From: Actinomyces sp.
GTDB lineage: Bacteria; Actinomycetota; Actinomycetes; Actinomycetales; Actinomycetaceae
DNA: 50,112 bases
NCBI RefSeq assembly: GCF_030524025.1
Contig: NZ_JAUNHI010000017.1
Coordinates: forward strand, 1-50,112
Direction of reading: 5' to 3'
The notes under the pieces are model-generated. The model saw only the letters and a list, made by a program, of their open reading frames with translations. It was not told where the DNA came from and made no database searches. Position 1 is the stretch's first letter. The number at the start of each line of letters is the position of its first letter. This document shows, piece after piece, positions 8,039 to 17,295 of the stretch. The position numbers were made by a program, and so were the translations under genes.

Positions 8039-10474
8039 TCAGCCCCGGCGGCGGCGCAGGAGCATCACGCCACCGGCCAGTGCGGCCGCGGCGGCGACCA
8101 GCGGGGCGACCACGAATGCGCCCGTGCGAGCCAGCGAGGAGGTCGTCCGGGAGGACGTCCTCGGAGGCGTTCCGTTCGACGGACTGCTCGCCGACGCCAC
8201 CGGAGCAGGCGTCCCGCTCTCCGAGGGATCCGCCGAAGCAGACGGGCTTGCCGACTCACTGGCCGAGGGCTCCTCCGAGGGAGACTCAGACGGCTCCACC
8301 GACGGCTCCTCCGACGGGCTCGCCGAGGGCGTGGGAATGGGCGTGTAGGTGTTGGTCACCGTCACCGCGGGGGTGGAGTCCTTGACGATGGTGACAGACT
8401 CCTGGGACCAGCTCGTCGTCACCGTGTAGCCATCGCGCTCGGCGGTGGCTGCGTCCTCGCTAAGCACGCAGGTGGTCCCCGCGGGGAGGGTCGGCCCGGA
8501 GACGGCGCTCCCGCCCATGGTGAGGACCAGGGATCCGCTCGTGGACGTGGGGTCGTCGCACTGATAGTTGACCGTCACGGTTCCCGGGTCTGTCCCAGTG
8601 AAGTCACCATCGATCACCTTGGCCACACTGAAGGTGCCAGAGTCCCGGGTGTAGGTGTTGGTCGCCGTCAGCGCAGTGGTCTGGTTCGCGACGACCTGCA
8701 CGGTCATCTCCGGGTGGACGACGACCGAGTAGCCGTCACGGGCCGCCGAGGCCTCGTCCTCAATGATCGTGCAGAAGGAGCCCGCCGTGATCTTCTGGGA
8801 CGGCGCTGAGGTCTGCCCGCCCTCCACAGTCAGCGTGCCGCTCGTGGAGTCGCTGCAGGAGTAGGAGAAGGTGTAGACCGTTCCAGTGAAGTCTCCATCG
8901 CCGGCCAGCTCCTTGGTGATGGTGAAGTCGCCTTCCTCAACAGGAGCCGTGTCAGCAGAGTTGCGCAGGATCACGGCTGTGGAGGTCTGCTCCTTCACCG
9001 TCAGCGTGTTGGTGGTCTCACTGCCCACCGTGAAGACGGGTGTCCCCCAGACCACGCCGTCGGGTGTGGTCGACGCTGTCGCGGTGTCCTCACGGAGAGT
9101 GAGGACGGTACCGGTGGGGAAGGTTCCCGTGTAGGGCGTCATCTCCCCGGAGGTCACCGTCATCGTCGTCGAGCCGCTCTTGCGGTCAGCGTTGACTGTG
9201 CCTGGCGGGGTCCAGCCGGCATAGGTGTCCACCGTGGCGCCGCTGGGCAGCACGTAGTCCACCGTCACCTCGAAGGTGGTTCCGGCTGGGACCTGCGTGG
9301 CCTGATCGCCCGTGAGGAGCTTGGTGACTCCCATTCCTCCAAACCCGGGAGCCATCTCGACAGTGATGGCGAAGGAGCGCGTATAGTACGCGGAGTATGA
9401 GTCCTCCAGGCTGGTTCCGGACACTGCGACCTTGTTGGTGTACTCCACGCCTGGCTGGACGGTGCCGTTGTCGCTGGTGGGATTGGTGCTGTAGTAGATG
9501 TGGTAGTTCGTGTCAGGAGCGAAGGGGCCGGTGACCGTGACTGTCGCGGCGTTCCCATTGATCTGGACAGCGATGTCGAAGTCTCCCTCGCTCTTGTCCT
9601 GATCCGCGCCGGTGGCGTCCGTGACCTGCCCGTGGTAGTAGTTCCGACCCAACGCGTTGCCGATGACCAGCCGCCACTTCGACATGTCAGTGGAGTACGT
9701 CTGCCCCGGGGAGAGCTCGTCCGTGAAGGTGATGGTCGAACGAGTGGTGCCGTCAACGGCGAGGCTGGAGCCCGCGTTCTCCAAGGCCTGCTTGACCTGC
9801 GACGAGCCGAAGGTGACCTCCCACGTGACTTCTGTGGAGGTGCTCGTCACCGGGTAGGCCCACTTGCTGAGCCATTGCTCAGAGTAGGGCATGCCAATAT
9901 TCTCGCCGATCTTTCCCCCGGGGATCGCGACCGGTGTGTCCTGACCATTGGCGTTGATGGTCACCGTCGACTGGTCTGTGGTCTGTGCGGCCCTGAGGAT
10001 GGAGGAGCCGGAGCCCTGCAGGCTGCTGAATCCCTGGGCCTTCAGGGCGTCGAGCTCGTCGTTGAAGGTGCAGGTGATCGTCTCAGCGTCCATGACGCAC
10101 GAGCCAATGGTGTGTGTGGCACCATTGTTTGTCACCGTCATGTCCTCGGTGATGGACTCGCGGTTCTGCAGCTCGGCCGGCAGGGTGATCTGAAAAGAGT
10201 CCCCGCTGGAGACATTGGCGTTCCTGGCGTCCCAGGTGAAGGACAGCTTGAGGATGTCTTCGACCCTGATATTGGTATCCGTGGGGTCCTCGACGCCATG
10301 CGAGTCAGAAGCGACTAGCGAGAGGTTGGAAACAACGATGCCAGGGTTGTTCGCGGCGCGGGCCGCGATCGGCAGGGCTGTTAGCAGGGCTGCCAGCAGC
10401 GCCACGAGCACAGTGGCGACGCCTACTCTGCGAGGAAGGGCGGCACCACTGCGGGAAGTGGGGAGGAGAGTCAC
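8039..10474 (-). CDS. LARTG-anchored surface adhesin with DUF5979-type repeats
   Basis: Cell-wall-anchored adhesin, 811 residues from the GTG at 10474. It has a Sec signal peptide (RR n-region, Leu/Ala core, cleavage after about ARA-A), then N-terminal Ig-like adhesin modules (about 40-390) with FTWDA and SGDSFQITLP segments typical of MSCRAMM-like folds. Three consecutive repeats of DUF5979 type follow, each with a Lys in the first strand (VTKLLTG, ITKELAG, VAKVIDG), an xED turn and an NTYT/ILRN end. This is the pattern of intramolecular Lys-Asn isopeptide domains. A Ser/Pro/Glu-rich stalk leads to the sorting signal: LARTG, hydrophobic helix, RRRRG. GAAAGG precedes the GTG; the ATG at 10498 lacks a ribosome-binding site. 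No sortase or pilin gene is adjacent, so a housekeeping sortase is inferred. Confidence 0.9.
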   Translation of the reverse strand: MTLLPTSRSGAALPRRVGVATVLVALLAALLTALPIAARAANNPGIVVSNLSLVASDSHGVEDPTDTNIRVEDILKLSFTWDARNANVSSGDSFQITLPAELQNRESITEDMTVTNNGATHTIGSCVMDAETITCTFNDELDALKAQGFSSLQGSGSSILRAAQTTDQSTVTINANGQDTPVAIPGGKIGENIGMPYSEQWLSKWAYPVTSTSTEVTWEVTFGSSQVKQALENAGSSLAVDGTTRSTITFTDELSPGQTYSTDMSKWRLVIGNALGRNYYHGQVTDATGADQDKSEGDFDIAVQINGNAATVTVTGPFAPDTNYHIYYSTNPTSDNGTVQPGVEYTNKVAVSGTSLEDSYSAYYTRSFAITVEMAPGFGGMGVTKLLTGDQATQVPAGTTFEVTVDYVLPSGATVDTYAGWTPPGTVNADRKSGSTTMTVTSGEMTPYTGTFPTGTVLTLREDTATASTTPDGVVWGTPVFTVGSETTNTLTVKEQTSTAVILRNSADTAPVEEGDFTITKELAGDGDFTGTVYTFSYSCSDSTSGTLTVEGGQTSAPSQKITAGSFCTIIEDEASAARDGYSVVVHPEMTVQVVANQTTALTATNTYTRDSGTFSVAKVIDGDFTGTDPGTVTVNYQCDDPTSTSGSLVLTMGGSAVSGPTLPAGTTCVLSEDAATAERDGYTVTTSWSQESVTIVKDSTPAVTVTNTYTPIPTPSASPSEEPSVEPSESPSEEPSASESASPSASADPSESGTPAPVASASSPSNGTPPRTSSRTTSSLARTGAFVVAPLVAAAAALAGGVMLLRRRRG

Positions 10475-10522
10475 AGCGAACCTTTCGCACTCACACATAT
10501 ATGGTTGGAACTGATCCTCTGA

Positions 10523-10552
10523 AGCCTAGAGTAGTTTCTGGAGGCACCTCAA
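10523..10552 (-). promoter_or_regulatory. candidate promoter of the adhesin gene
   Basis: On the minus strand, TTGAGG (10547-10552) and TAGGCT (10523-10528) are separated by 18 bases, about 50 bases upstream of the GTG. This is a reasonable sigma-70-type match, found by eye only. Confidence 0.35.
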
Positions 10553-10681
10553 TGCCTACGGCCCCCATTTCCGGTCACGAATCCGTCTCGATTCGACCGT
10601 GTTCCTTCCGAGATCTGAGGCACATGGCAGGCTGTGCTTGCGGCGTGTGACACGTCGCGGTCGCCGCATCCGGCACGGCAC

Positions 10682-12046
10682 TCATTCCCGCCAGAGCCCC
10701 TCGACGTCGATCACACCTCCACTGGCCTCGAAGTCCCGGCGGACCGCGCGCCGCAGCCCGGGGTCGTGCAACCAGTCGAGGGTGACTGCGGCCAGCCCGT
10801 AGGCGCCGTCGACCGCGGCGGCGTCCCCCGTGGGGGACGCGGAGGCGTCCGCCATCTCACGCGTGTGCAGGGCGACGTCGGGACTGGCGGTCACGCAGAT
10901 AAGCGGATGGATCCCGGGCACGCGCTGCGAGACGTTGCCGAAGTCAGTGCCGGCGGCGATCGTCTCGGTCAGCACGCCGAGAGGCAGGGGCTCGCGGCCC
11001 CGCTCACGCTGGGAGCGGACCCAGGCGGCCAGCAGCGGACCGTTGGAGCGCACGGGCATCTCGTTGGTGTGAGGGTCGGTGCGGATCTCCACGCCGGTAC
11101 CGGTCATGAGGGCGGCACCGCGCAGGACGTCCTCGACCCGGCTGACCAGGTCCTTGAGGGTCTCGGGGTACTTCGAGCGCGCGAACAGGCCCAGCTCGGC
11201 GCGCTCGGGAATGATGTTGGCGACCCGACCGCCGTCGCGCACGACGGCGTGAAGGCGGTCCATGGGCAGGATCTGCTGGCGGAGCAGCCCGATGCCGGTC
11301 AGGGCCAGGGTGGCGGCATCGAGGGCGTTGCGCCCCATGAAGGGCTGGGAGGAGGCGTGTGCCGGCACCCCCGTGTAGACCACGGTGAGGCGGCGCACGC
11401 CGAGCCAGGTCTGGTCGGCCACGTCGCGAGCGTAGGCGTGGGTCTGGATGGCCGCTTCGACGCCGTCGAGCATGCCGCGGACGGAGAGGATCTCTTTGGC
11501 GGTGGAGTTCTCCTCAGCGGGGGTGGTCTGGAGGACGACCCGGCCGGGCACCGCGGCGGGGTCAGTGCGGGCCATGGCCGCCAGGGCGAGGAACGCCCCC
11601 ACGGAGTTGGCGCACATGACGTTGTGCCCGCAGCCGTGGCCGATGCCGGGCAGCGCGTCGTACTCGGCGAGGATGGCGATGGTGGGGGCGTCGTCCTCGG
11701 ATGCGCCGATCTGGGCGCGCAGGGCGGTGTCCATGCCGTAGACCCCGGTCTCGGAGGCGATTCCGTGGGCGTGCAGCAGCTCGGCGACGGCGGCCACGGC
11801 GTGGTGCTCCTCGTAGCCGATCTCGGGGCGGGCGTGGATGTCCTGGGACAGGGCGATCATCTGATCGGCCAGGTCGGAGACGACGGCGGACAGGCGGGCA
11901 CGCAGGGCGGCCGGGGCGCCGGCGTCCTCGGGCAGGGCGGGGGCGGGCGCGGTGGTGGCTGCGCGAGCGGCGGTTTCTTGGGCCATCCGGTCTTGGACGG
12001 CGCGGCTGGGGGTGGTGGGGCGGCTGAGATCTCGCGTCTCTCCCAT
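10682..12046 (-). CDS. M20 family amidohydrolase / peptidase
   Basis: Cytosolic metal-dependent amidohydrolase, 454 residues, of the M20 (AbgB/PM20D2-like) group that cleaves N-acyl amino acids or dipeptides. Metal-site motifs are HARPEIGYEE (about 71-80), GHGCGHN (about 136-142) and PAEE (about 176-179). The dimerisation domain contains GVPAHASSQPFMGRNALDAA. A Cys occupies the GCGHN position usual for amidohydrolases of this branch. The N-terminal 45 residues are Ala/Pro-rich and low in complexity. ATG 12046 is supported by CATGAT exactly 6 bases upstream (leaderless). The substrate cannot be assigned. Confidence 0.88.
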   Translation of the reverse strand: MGETRDLSRPTTPSRAVQDRMAQETAARAATTAPAPALPEDAGAPAALRARLSAVVSDLADQMIALSQDIHARPEIGYEEHHAVAAVAELLHAHGIASETGVYGMDTALRAQIGASEDDAPTIAILAEYDALPGIGHGCGHNVMCANSVGAFLALAAMARTDPAAVPGRVVLQTTPAEENSTAKEILSVRGMLDGVEAAIQTHAYARDVADQTWLGVRRLTVVYTGVPAHASSQPFMGRNALDAATLALTGIGLLRQQILPMDRLHAVVRDGGRVANIIPERAELGLFARSKYPETLKDLVSRVEDVLRGAALMTGTGVEIRTDPHTNEMPVRSNGPLLAAWVRSQRERGREPLPLGVLTETIAAGTDFGNVSQRVPGIHPLICVTASPDVALHTREMADASASPTGDAAAVDGAYGLAAVTLDWLHDPGLRRAVRRDFEASGGVIDVEGLWRE

Positions 12047-12052
12047 GGGTCC

Positions 12053-12058
12053 ATCATG
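12053..12058 (-). promoter_or_regulatory. leaderless -10 hexamer of M20 gene
   Basis: CATGAT (minus strand) lies exactly 6 bases before the ATG at 12046. Confidence 0.4.
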
Positions 12059-12136
12059 CCCGCATGGGGAGGGGTTGGGGGAGCAGCGCTCTTCCGGCGA
12101 TCCGGCCCCGGCTGCGTGCCCGCGCCGCGGCCAGTG

Positions 12137-12949
12137 TCACCGGCGGGCGCTCGCCGACTCGGGCAGCACGGCCGAGCACCCCAGAGCGAAAGGGAAGCCG
12201 GGCTTGAGGATGCAGTCGACCACCGGCCGGGCCATGTCGACCAGGCTGCCGATGTCCAGCCCCTCCTGGTTCTCGGGGGTGCCCACGAGCAGGCTCGTGT
12301 AGGGGACGTCGAGGTCGAGCAGAGTCATCCGGTCGGCGCGCACGGCCCCGCTCCAGGAGCCGGCGGCGCTCATGTCGAGCAGGGTGCCCAGGTGGAAGTG
12401 CATGACGCCGTCGGTGTCCGCCTCGGCGGGCACCGACAGGAGGTGGTGGGGCTCGGGGTCGCGCGGGGCACGCAGGGTGAACAGCAGGATCGCCCCGTCC
12501 CGGGCGGCGCGCAGCATGAGCCGGGCGATGTGCACGGCGAAGCCGGTGGTGTCGAACTCGCCGGCCATCGCCTCCTCCACACTCAGGGGCGCCGACAGTG
12601 GGATCGGGACGCCGTCGCCCGGGTCGTTGATGGCGCGTTTGCCCGCAGGGCCGACGGCGCGCAGACGCAGGACGGGCCCAGAGGCCGCCTCGACGAGGGT
12701 GCCGACCTCGACGACTTCTCCCCAGCCCTCGGGGGCCGCCGACGGACCCGGCTCGCTCTCGACTAGGCCCAGCCCGAGAACCTCCGACAGGTCGGTGCCC
12801 ACGGGGGTGCGGTGCCAGGTGATCTCGGTGCCCTCGTGCCACAGGGGGACGATGCCGTTGAAGGGCACGCCGAACCGGACCTGCTCGGAGGCCGCCTCGT
12901 GGCGCCCGCGGCGCGGCGCGGCCGCATGGCGCCCGGTGTGCTCACTCAT
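12137..12949 (-). CDS. hypothetical protein, 270 residues
   Basis: I do not recognise the family. The product is soluble in appearance, with no signal peptide or membrane helix. It has an Arg/His/Ala-rich start, then a mixed alpha/beta sequence with several well-formed hydrophobic strands (VVEVGTLVEAASGPVLRLRAVG, here VVEVGTLVEA and VLRLRAVG; GAILLFTLRA). The start is well supported: TAGGCT stands exactly 6 bases before the ATG at 12949. It is codirectional with the M20 gene, separated by 90 bases that contain that gene's own -10 box, so the two are probably separate units. Confidence 0.75.
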   Translation of the reverse strand: MSEHTGRHAAAPRRGRHEAASEQVRFGVPFNGIVPLWHEGTEITWHRTPVGTDLSEVLGLGLVESEPGPSAAPEGWGEVVEVGTLVEAASGPVLRLRAVGPAGKRAINDPGDGVPIPLSAPLSVEEAMAGEFDTTGFAVHIARLMLRAARDGAILLFTLRAPRDPEPHHLLSVPAEADTDGVMHFHLGTLLDMSAAGSWSGAVRADRMTLLDLDVPYTSLLVGTPENQEGLDIGSLVDMARPVVDCILKPGFPFALGCSAVLPESASARR

Positions 12950-12955
12950 GCACCC

Positions 12956-12961
12956 AGCCTA
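12956..12961 (-). promoter_or_regulatory. leaderless -10 hexamer of hypothetical gene
   Basis: TAGGCT (minus strand) exactly 6 bases before the ATG at 12949, a full TANNNT match. Confidence 0.6.
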
Positions 12962-13113
12962 CGAGGCGCGGGCGGCCACCGCTCCCCGCTGACGACGGCG
13001 TGGCACCTCGCGTCCTCGGGGTCGAGTGCGCCTGCGCCAGCCACCTCCCACCCTCAACGGGTGACTCACGGGCGACGCGGCCGAGCGGTAGTCGGCAGCC
13101 CGTTGGCTCAACT

Positions 13114-13683
13114 CAGGCTCCTGAGCCGCTGGATGGACAGCATCAGCGACGACCTGAGTCGCACGCTTATCGAGGTCATCCGAGGAAGTGACGTGCTGCT
13201 CACTGGAGTTCTGACTCACCAGTGTGCGAGAGCATCCGGCCTCAAAGGTGCCTCCGTGCGGCATAGAATCGTCGTCGCAGCAAGTCCTACATTGGTGCCG
13301 CCGGCATCGGACTGGGCGCCGTTCACCATTCAAACCGGGTATCCTTTAGACAATGGTCCCGTCATTGTGCCGGACGATCGAGAGATCATGGCGATGCTCG
13401 ACGGGGGGAGGCCGTGCGTCTATATCGGCTTCGGCAGCGTGACCGGGGCCAGCGACCAACTGGCAAGAAGGTTGGACGACAGCGTCATGCAGGTTGCCGA
13501 GAGAAATCAGATCAGGATCATCACGCCTGCACGTACGGATTCACCTCCGGGCAGAGTGTCGGAGCACGTCCTCCGTATCGGCGAAGTCGACCACCGGTGG
13601 CTGTTTCCGCGGGTCGATGGCATCGTTCACCACGGCGGTGCGGGAACGACAACCACGGGGCTGGTCAGCATCGCGTCGCGGTC
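13114..13683 (+). pseudogene. remnant of a GT1-family glycosyltransferase
   Basis: An open stretch without its own start encodes pieces of a UDP-sugar / macrolide-type glycosyltransferase (GT-B, GT1). It contains DVLLTGVLTHQ from the N-terminal domain, then IVVAASPTLVPP..DWAPFTIQTGYPLDN, then the C-terminal domain with PCVYIGFGSVTG and the donor-binding motif DHRWLFPRVDGIVHHGGAGT (split here for length). The sequence breaks off right after HHGGAGTTTTGL, where intact enzymes run on for about 60-80 residues. The segment between the two first pieces is also too short, so internal and 3' deletions are likely. Base composition is visibly less GC-rich than the neighbours, consistent with acquired DNA. 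It ends against the 3' end of the convergent LssY-C gene. Confidence 0.75.
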
Positions 13684-15092
13684 TTGTCCTCTGCTGCCGG
13701 CCGGTCGGCATGCTCAGCGTGCGGCTGAGCCCGCCTCGCCGCACGTTCCTCCTTGCGCGCCCGTTCCCACTGGTGGCAGGGGCGGGCGCTGATCGCCAGC
13801 AGAGCGAGGACGCCGAGCGCCGATGAGACGACGAGGCGGATGGTTGTCTGCCGCACCCCCAGTGCCGCGACCTGCGACATGTCGGTCAGCACGGACACAG
13901 TGAGCACCCCCATGAGTACGATGCGGCTGCGCGGGTGACCGTGCCAGACGGCGACCCCCAGCCCGGCGATGGCCAGGGCGGCGATCGTCGTCGTCGCGGC
14001 CACGATCCCGTAGGGGATCTCCGTGCCGTAAGGCTCGGCTGCGATCTCGGGGTCCAGGGCCATGGTGCGCAGGACGTCGCCGCGGAAGGCCTCGACGGCG
14101 TTGACCACCGTGAGCAGGCCGAGGAGTACGAGTGAGATGACGAGCGCGGCCGGCCGCCTCCGCCCTGCGGCGACGTCAGCTCGCCGGGCGCGCAGGAGGT
14201 CCTCCTGGGGCCCGGGAACCACCTCGTGGACGTCGAGCACGTAGAGGTCGCCGTCGGTGACGACCCGGTCCCCTCCACCGTTCTTGTCGTGGTAGGAGGT
14301 GAAGAAGTCGTTCCAGATCTCGAGGGTGGCGGCAGGGTTGGCCCAGAGGACGTCGTCGACGACGTAGTTGCGCTCGACGTCGATGTCGGCGTCGATCTTG
14401 TGGGTCACCTGGAGGGTCAGCGCGCTCAGGCCCACCGAGCGGTCGTAGGTGGCGGCGGCGAGCCAGTCGACGCGCCGGCCGCCGGGCAGGACCCACGCGT
14501 CGGGCGTGTGCCAGAAGCGGATGTGGTGTCGCTGCGCGGGGTTGCCTGCGACCTCCTTCTGGTAGGCGAAGTCCTGTCCGCGGCCGAACAGTTGGAGGGT
14601 GGAGACCGGGGCGGCGGGGTAGGAGCGGCGCAGCACGGAGGAGACGACGATTCCCCACGATGAGCGCAGGGAGATGGGGTCGGCACGCACCCATCCGGCC
14701 GCCGTCATCGCCTCATGGATGTCCTCCTCATACCCCTGCACTGCGAGGTTGACCGGATCGCCCAGGAGTCCGTCGGGGGTGCGGGTACGCCCGATGAAGT
14801 AGTCCGGAACGTAGAGCCAGGTGAGGACCTGGTGGAGGCGAGGCAGCGCGAGGTAGGCCAGGACCGCCCAGAACAGGAGGCTGAAGACGACGGCGCGCGG
14901 CTGCAGGTGCCATCCCGAGCCGAGCAGGACCCAGGCGAGCCAGAGGGTAAGGAGCGCTGAGACCGCGAAGAACAACGCGTCGGCGACGTCGTCGACGCCC
15001 CAGGTGCGAGCTTCCGCCTCACCGACCTTGTCAGAGCCTCGCGTGTAGACAGGGGGCGCGGTCGGGCGTGGTCGGGTGGGAGACCTGGTCAT
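13665..15092 (-). CDS. LssY C-terminal-domain membrane protein
   Basis: 475 residues. Two membrane helices near the N terminus (about 38-90), a soluble LssY-C domain in the middle (about 120-270, with GWVRADPISLRSSW, FGRGQDFAYQKEV, RHHIRFWHTP and HKIDADIDVERNYV), and three to four helices in the C-terminal third. The LssY-C domain is found alone and fused to phosphatase or DedA-like proteins; its biochemical role is not established. The ATG at 15092 was chosen over 15122 because TAACGT stands 7 bases upstream. The last about 20 residues (Ala/His/Glu-rich) run into the glycosyltransferase remnant and may have been created by that junction. Confidence 0.8.
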   Translation of the reverse strand: MTRSPTRPRPTAPPVYTRGSDKVGEAEARTWGVDDVADALFFAVSALLTLWLAWVLLGSGWHLQPRAVVFSLLFWAVLAYLALPRLHQVLTWLYVPDYFIGRTRTPDGLLGDPVNLAVQGYEEDIHEAMTAAGWVRADPISLRSSWGIVVSSVLRRSYPAAPVSTLQLFGRGQDFAYQKEVAGNPAQRHHIRFWHTPDAWVLPGGRRVDWLAAATYDRSVGLSALTLQVTHKIDADIDVERNYVVDDVLWANPAATLEIWNDFFTSYHDKNGGGDRVVTDGDLYVLDVHEVVPGPQEDLLRARRADVAAGRRRPAALVISLVLLGLLTVVNAVEAFRGDVLRTMALDPEIAAEPYGTEIPYGIVAATTTIAALAIAGLGVAVWHGHPRSRIVLMGVLTVSVLTDMSQVAALGVRQTTIRLVVSSALGVLALLAISARPCHQWERARKEERAARRAQPHAEHADRPAAEDKTATRC

Positions 15093-15099
15093 GGACGCC

Positions 15100-15105
15100 A
15101 CGTTA
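15100..15105 (-). promoter_or_regulatory. leaderless -10 hexamer of LssY-C gene
   Basis: TAACGT (minus strand) lies 7 bases before the ATG at 15092, a full TANNNT match. Confidence 0.5.
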
Positions 15106-15337
15106 GCGCCGCCCGGCGGCACGACAGAACGACCCTGACCTCCGCCCTGGCTCCGCGGGCCCGGGCATGCCCCTCATGCTGCTCGCCGTCGCACTCGCAG
15201 GTTCCTGCGCCGTCAGGCTGCGTCGATAGCGCCTCGCCGGCGCATACCCAGTATGCCGCCCGGACCACCAGGACGCCCTCGGACCAGCGGAGCACGAGCG
15301 GGCTGCACGATCCCAGATCGAGGTAGCCGTGCAGCCG

Positions 15338-15386
15338 GCCCTGTCCCATGCCTCCCACTCCAGGAGCGGGAGGCATGGGACAGGGC
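15338..15386 (-). terminator. 19-bp perfect terminator hairpin after nrdF
   Basis: A perfect 19-bp inverted repeat (15338-15356 / 15368-15386) with an 11-base loop, 11 bases past the nrdF stop. A second smaller inverted repeat (15301-15309 / 15328-15336) stands beside it. The rest of 15,106-15,337 shows no gene. Confidence 0.85.
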
Positions 15387-15396
15387 GTCCCGGGAC

Positions 15397-16407
<1,011 letters not shown>

Positions 16408-16476
16408 CTACCGACGACGGCGCCAGCCGGCTGCGACGACCCAGTCACGTGTCCCACAACCGGACGGGCCGGGACC

Positions 16477-17080
16477 TCAACGCCCCGCCTGACGCAGGAT
16501 CTCCGCCGCCAGCTCCTGGCCCGCCGCATCCTCCCCCGCCGGAGCCAGAACCCCGTCCACACAGGCGAAGGAGGGCTCCCTCGCCAAGGCCTCGTAGACA
16601 CCGTTGGGCCAGATCTTGCTGTCATGATGGGACAGGAGGAGCGTTGACACCCCGAAGGACGCGCAGTCGGTCAGCGCCCGGACCACAGGAACCCCCTCGT
16701 CGCAGTCACCTCCGTCTGCTGGTCGGCAGACAAGCCACCGACCATGACGACCACCCCGCCGTCCTCAGGTGACTCGGTGATCTCGATCTGCCCGTCGTCG
16801 TCAACCCCGCGTGCCGATGCGATCACCTGTTCCACAAGCCGCCCACTCAAGGCGCCTTCCGTCTGAGTCGAGACTCAGCACCTGCCATCCACCCATGCCG
16901 AAGAACTGGGCCGTATCCGGCCCGGTCAGTTCGGTGATCGCTGCGGGAACCGCGGTCACCTCACCGTGCCCAACGAACACCCCCCCTACCGTCGACGAAG
17001 ATCGTCTTGGCCCTCCCGCTCCAGCACAGTCCTACCACGACCTCCGTGCGAATCTCCTCTGGATCGCGATCAGGGCCCAT
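16477..17080 (-). pseudogene. multiply frameshifted gene, family not recognised
   Basis: Four protein-like pieces follow one another in changing frames on the minus strand. They are MGPDRDPEEIRTEVVVGLCW (from an ATG at 17080), GVFVGHGEVTAVPAAITELT..GMGGWQVLSLDSDG, LVEQVIASARGVDDD..GGVVVMVGGLS, and VVRALTDCASFGVSTLLLSH..WPNGVYEALA to the stop at 16477. The first shift falls in a run of seven G (C on the plus strand, near 16,980-16,987); the others are near 16,850 and 16,695. Joined, they would give a soluble protein of about 200 residues. I do not recognise the family. Either a pseudogene or an indel-prone assembly. Confidence 0.6.
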
Positions 17081-17295
17081 CGTATATTCTGTCGTCGGAT
17101 ATCAGAATTCAGCGGAACGTTCACTGTCAGGGCTCACGGCACAAGAATACCCCGAACCGACCGCCTCACCACTCGGACGGGAGCGTGGCCATCTTGTCGA
17201 CACCGGTGCCCTGTTCCAGGGCGATCGTGATGGCGGGCCGTCAGCACCACTCGTGACGACCCGCCAGGGACTCGCCCGCGGCACAGCGGACCTGC

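Noticed and set aside
10634-12766. 710-residue open frame on the plus strand
   Set aside because: Antisense to the M20 amidohydrolase and its neighbour, both with clear motifs. The composition is typical of a shadow frame.
15089-15376. 95-residue open frame on the minus strand between LssY-C and nrdF
   Set aside because: It spans the nrdF terminator hairpin and has no domain; most likely non-coding.
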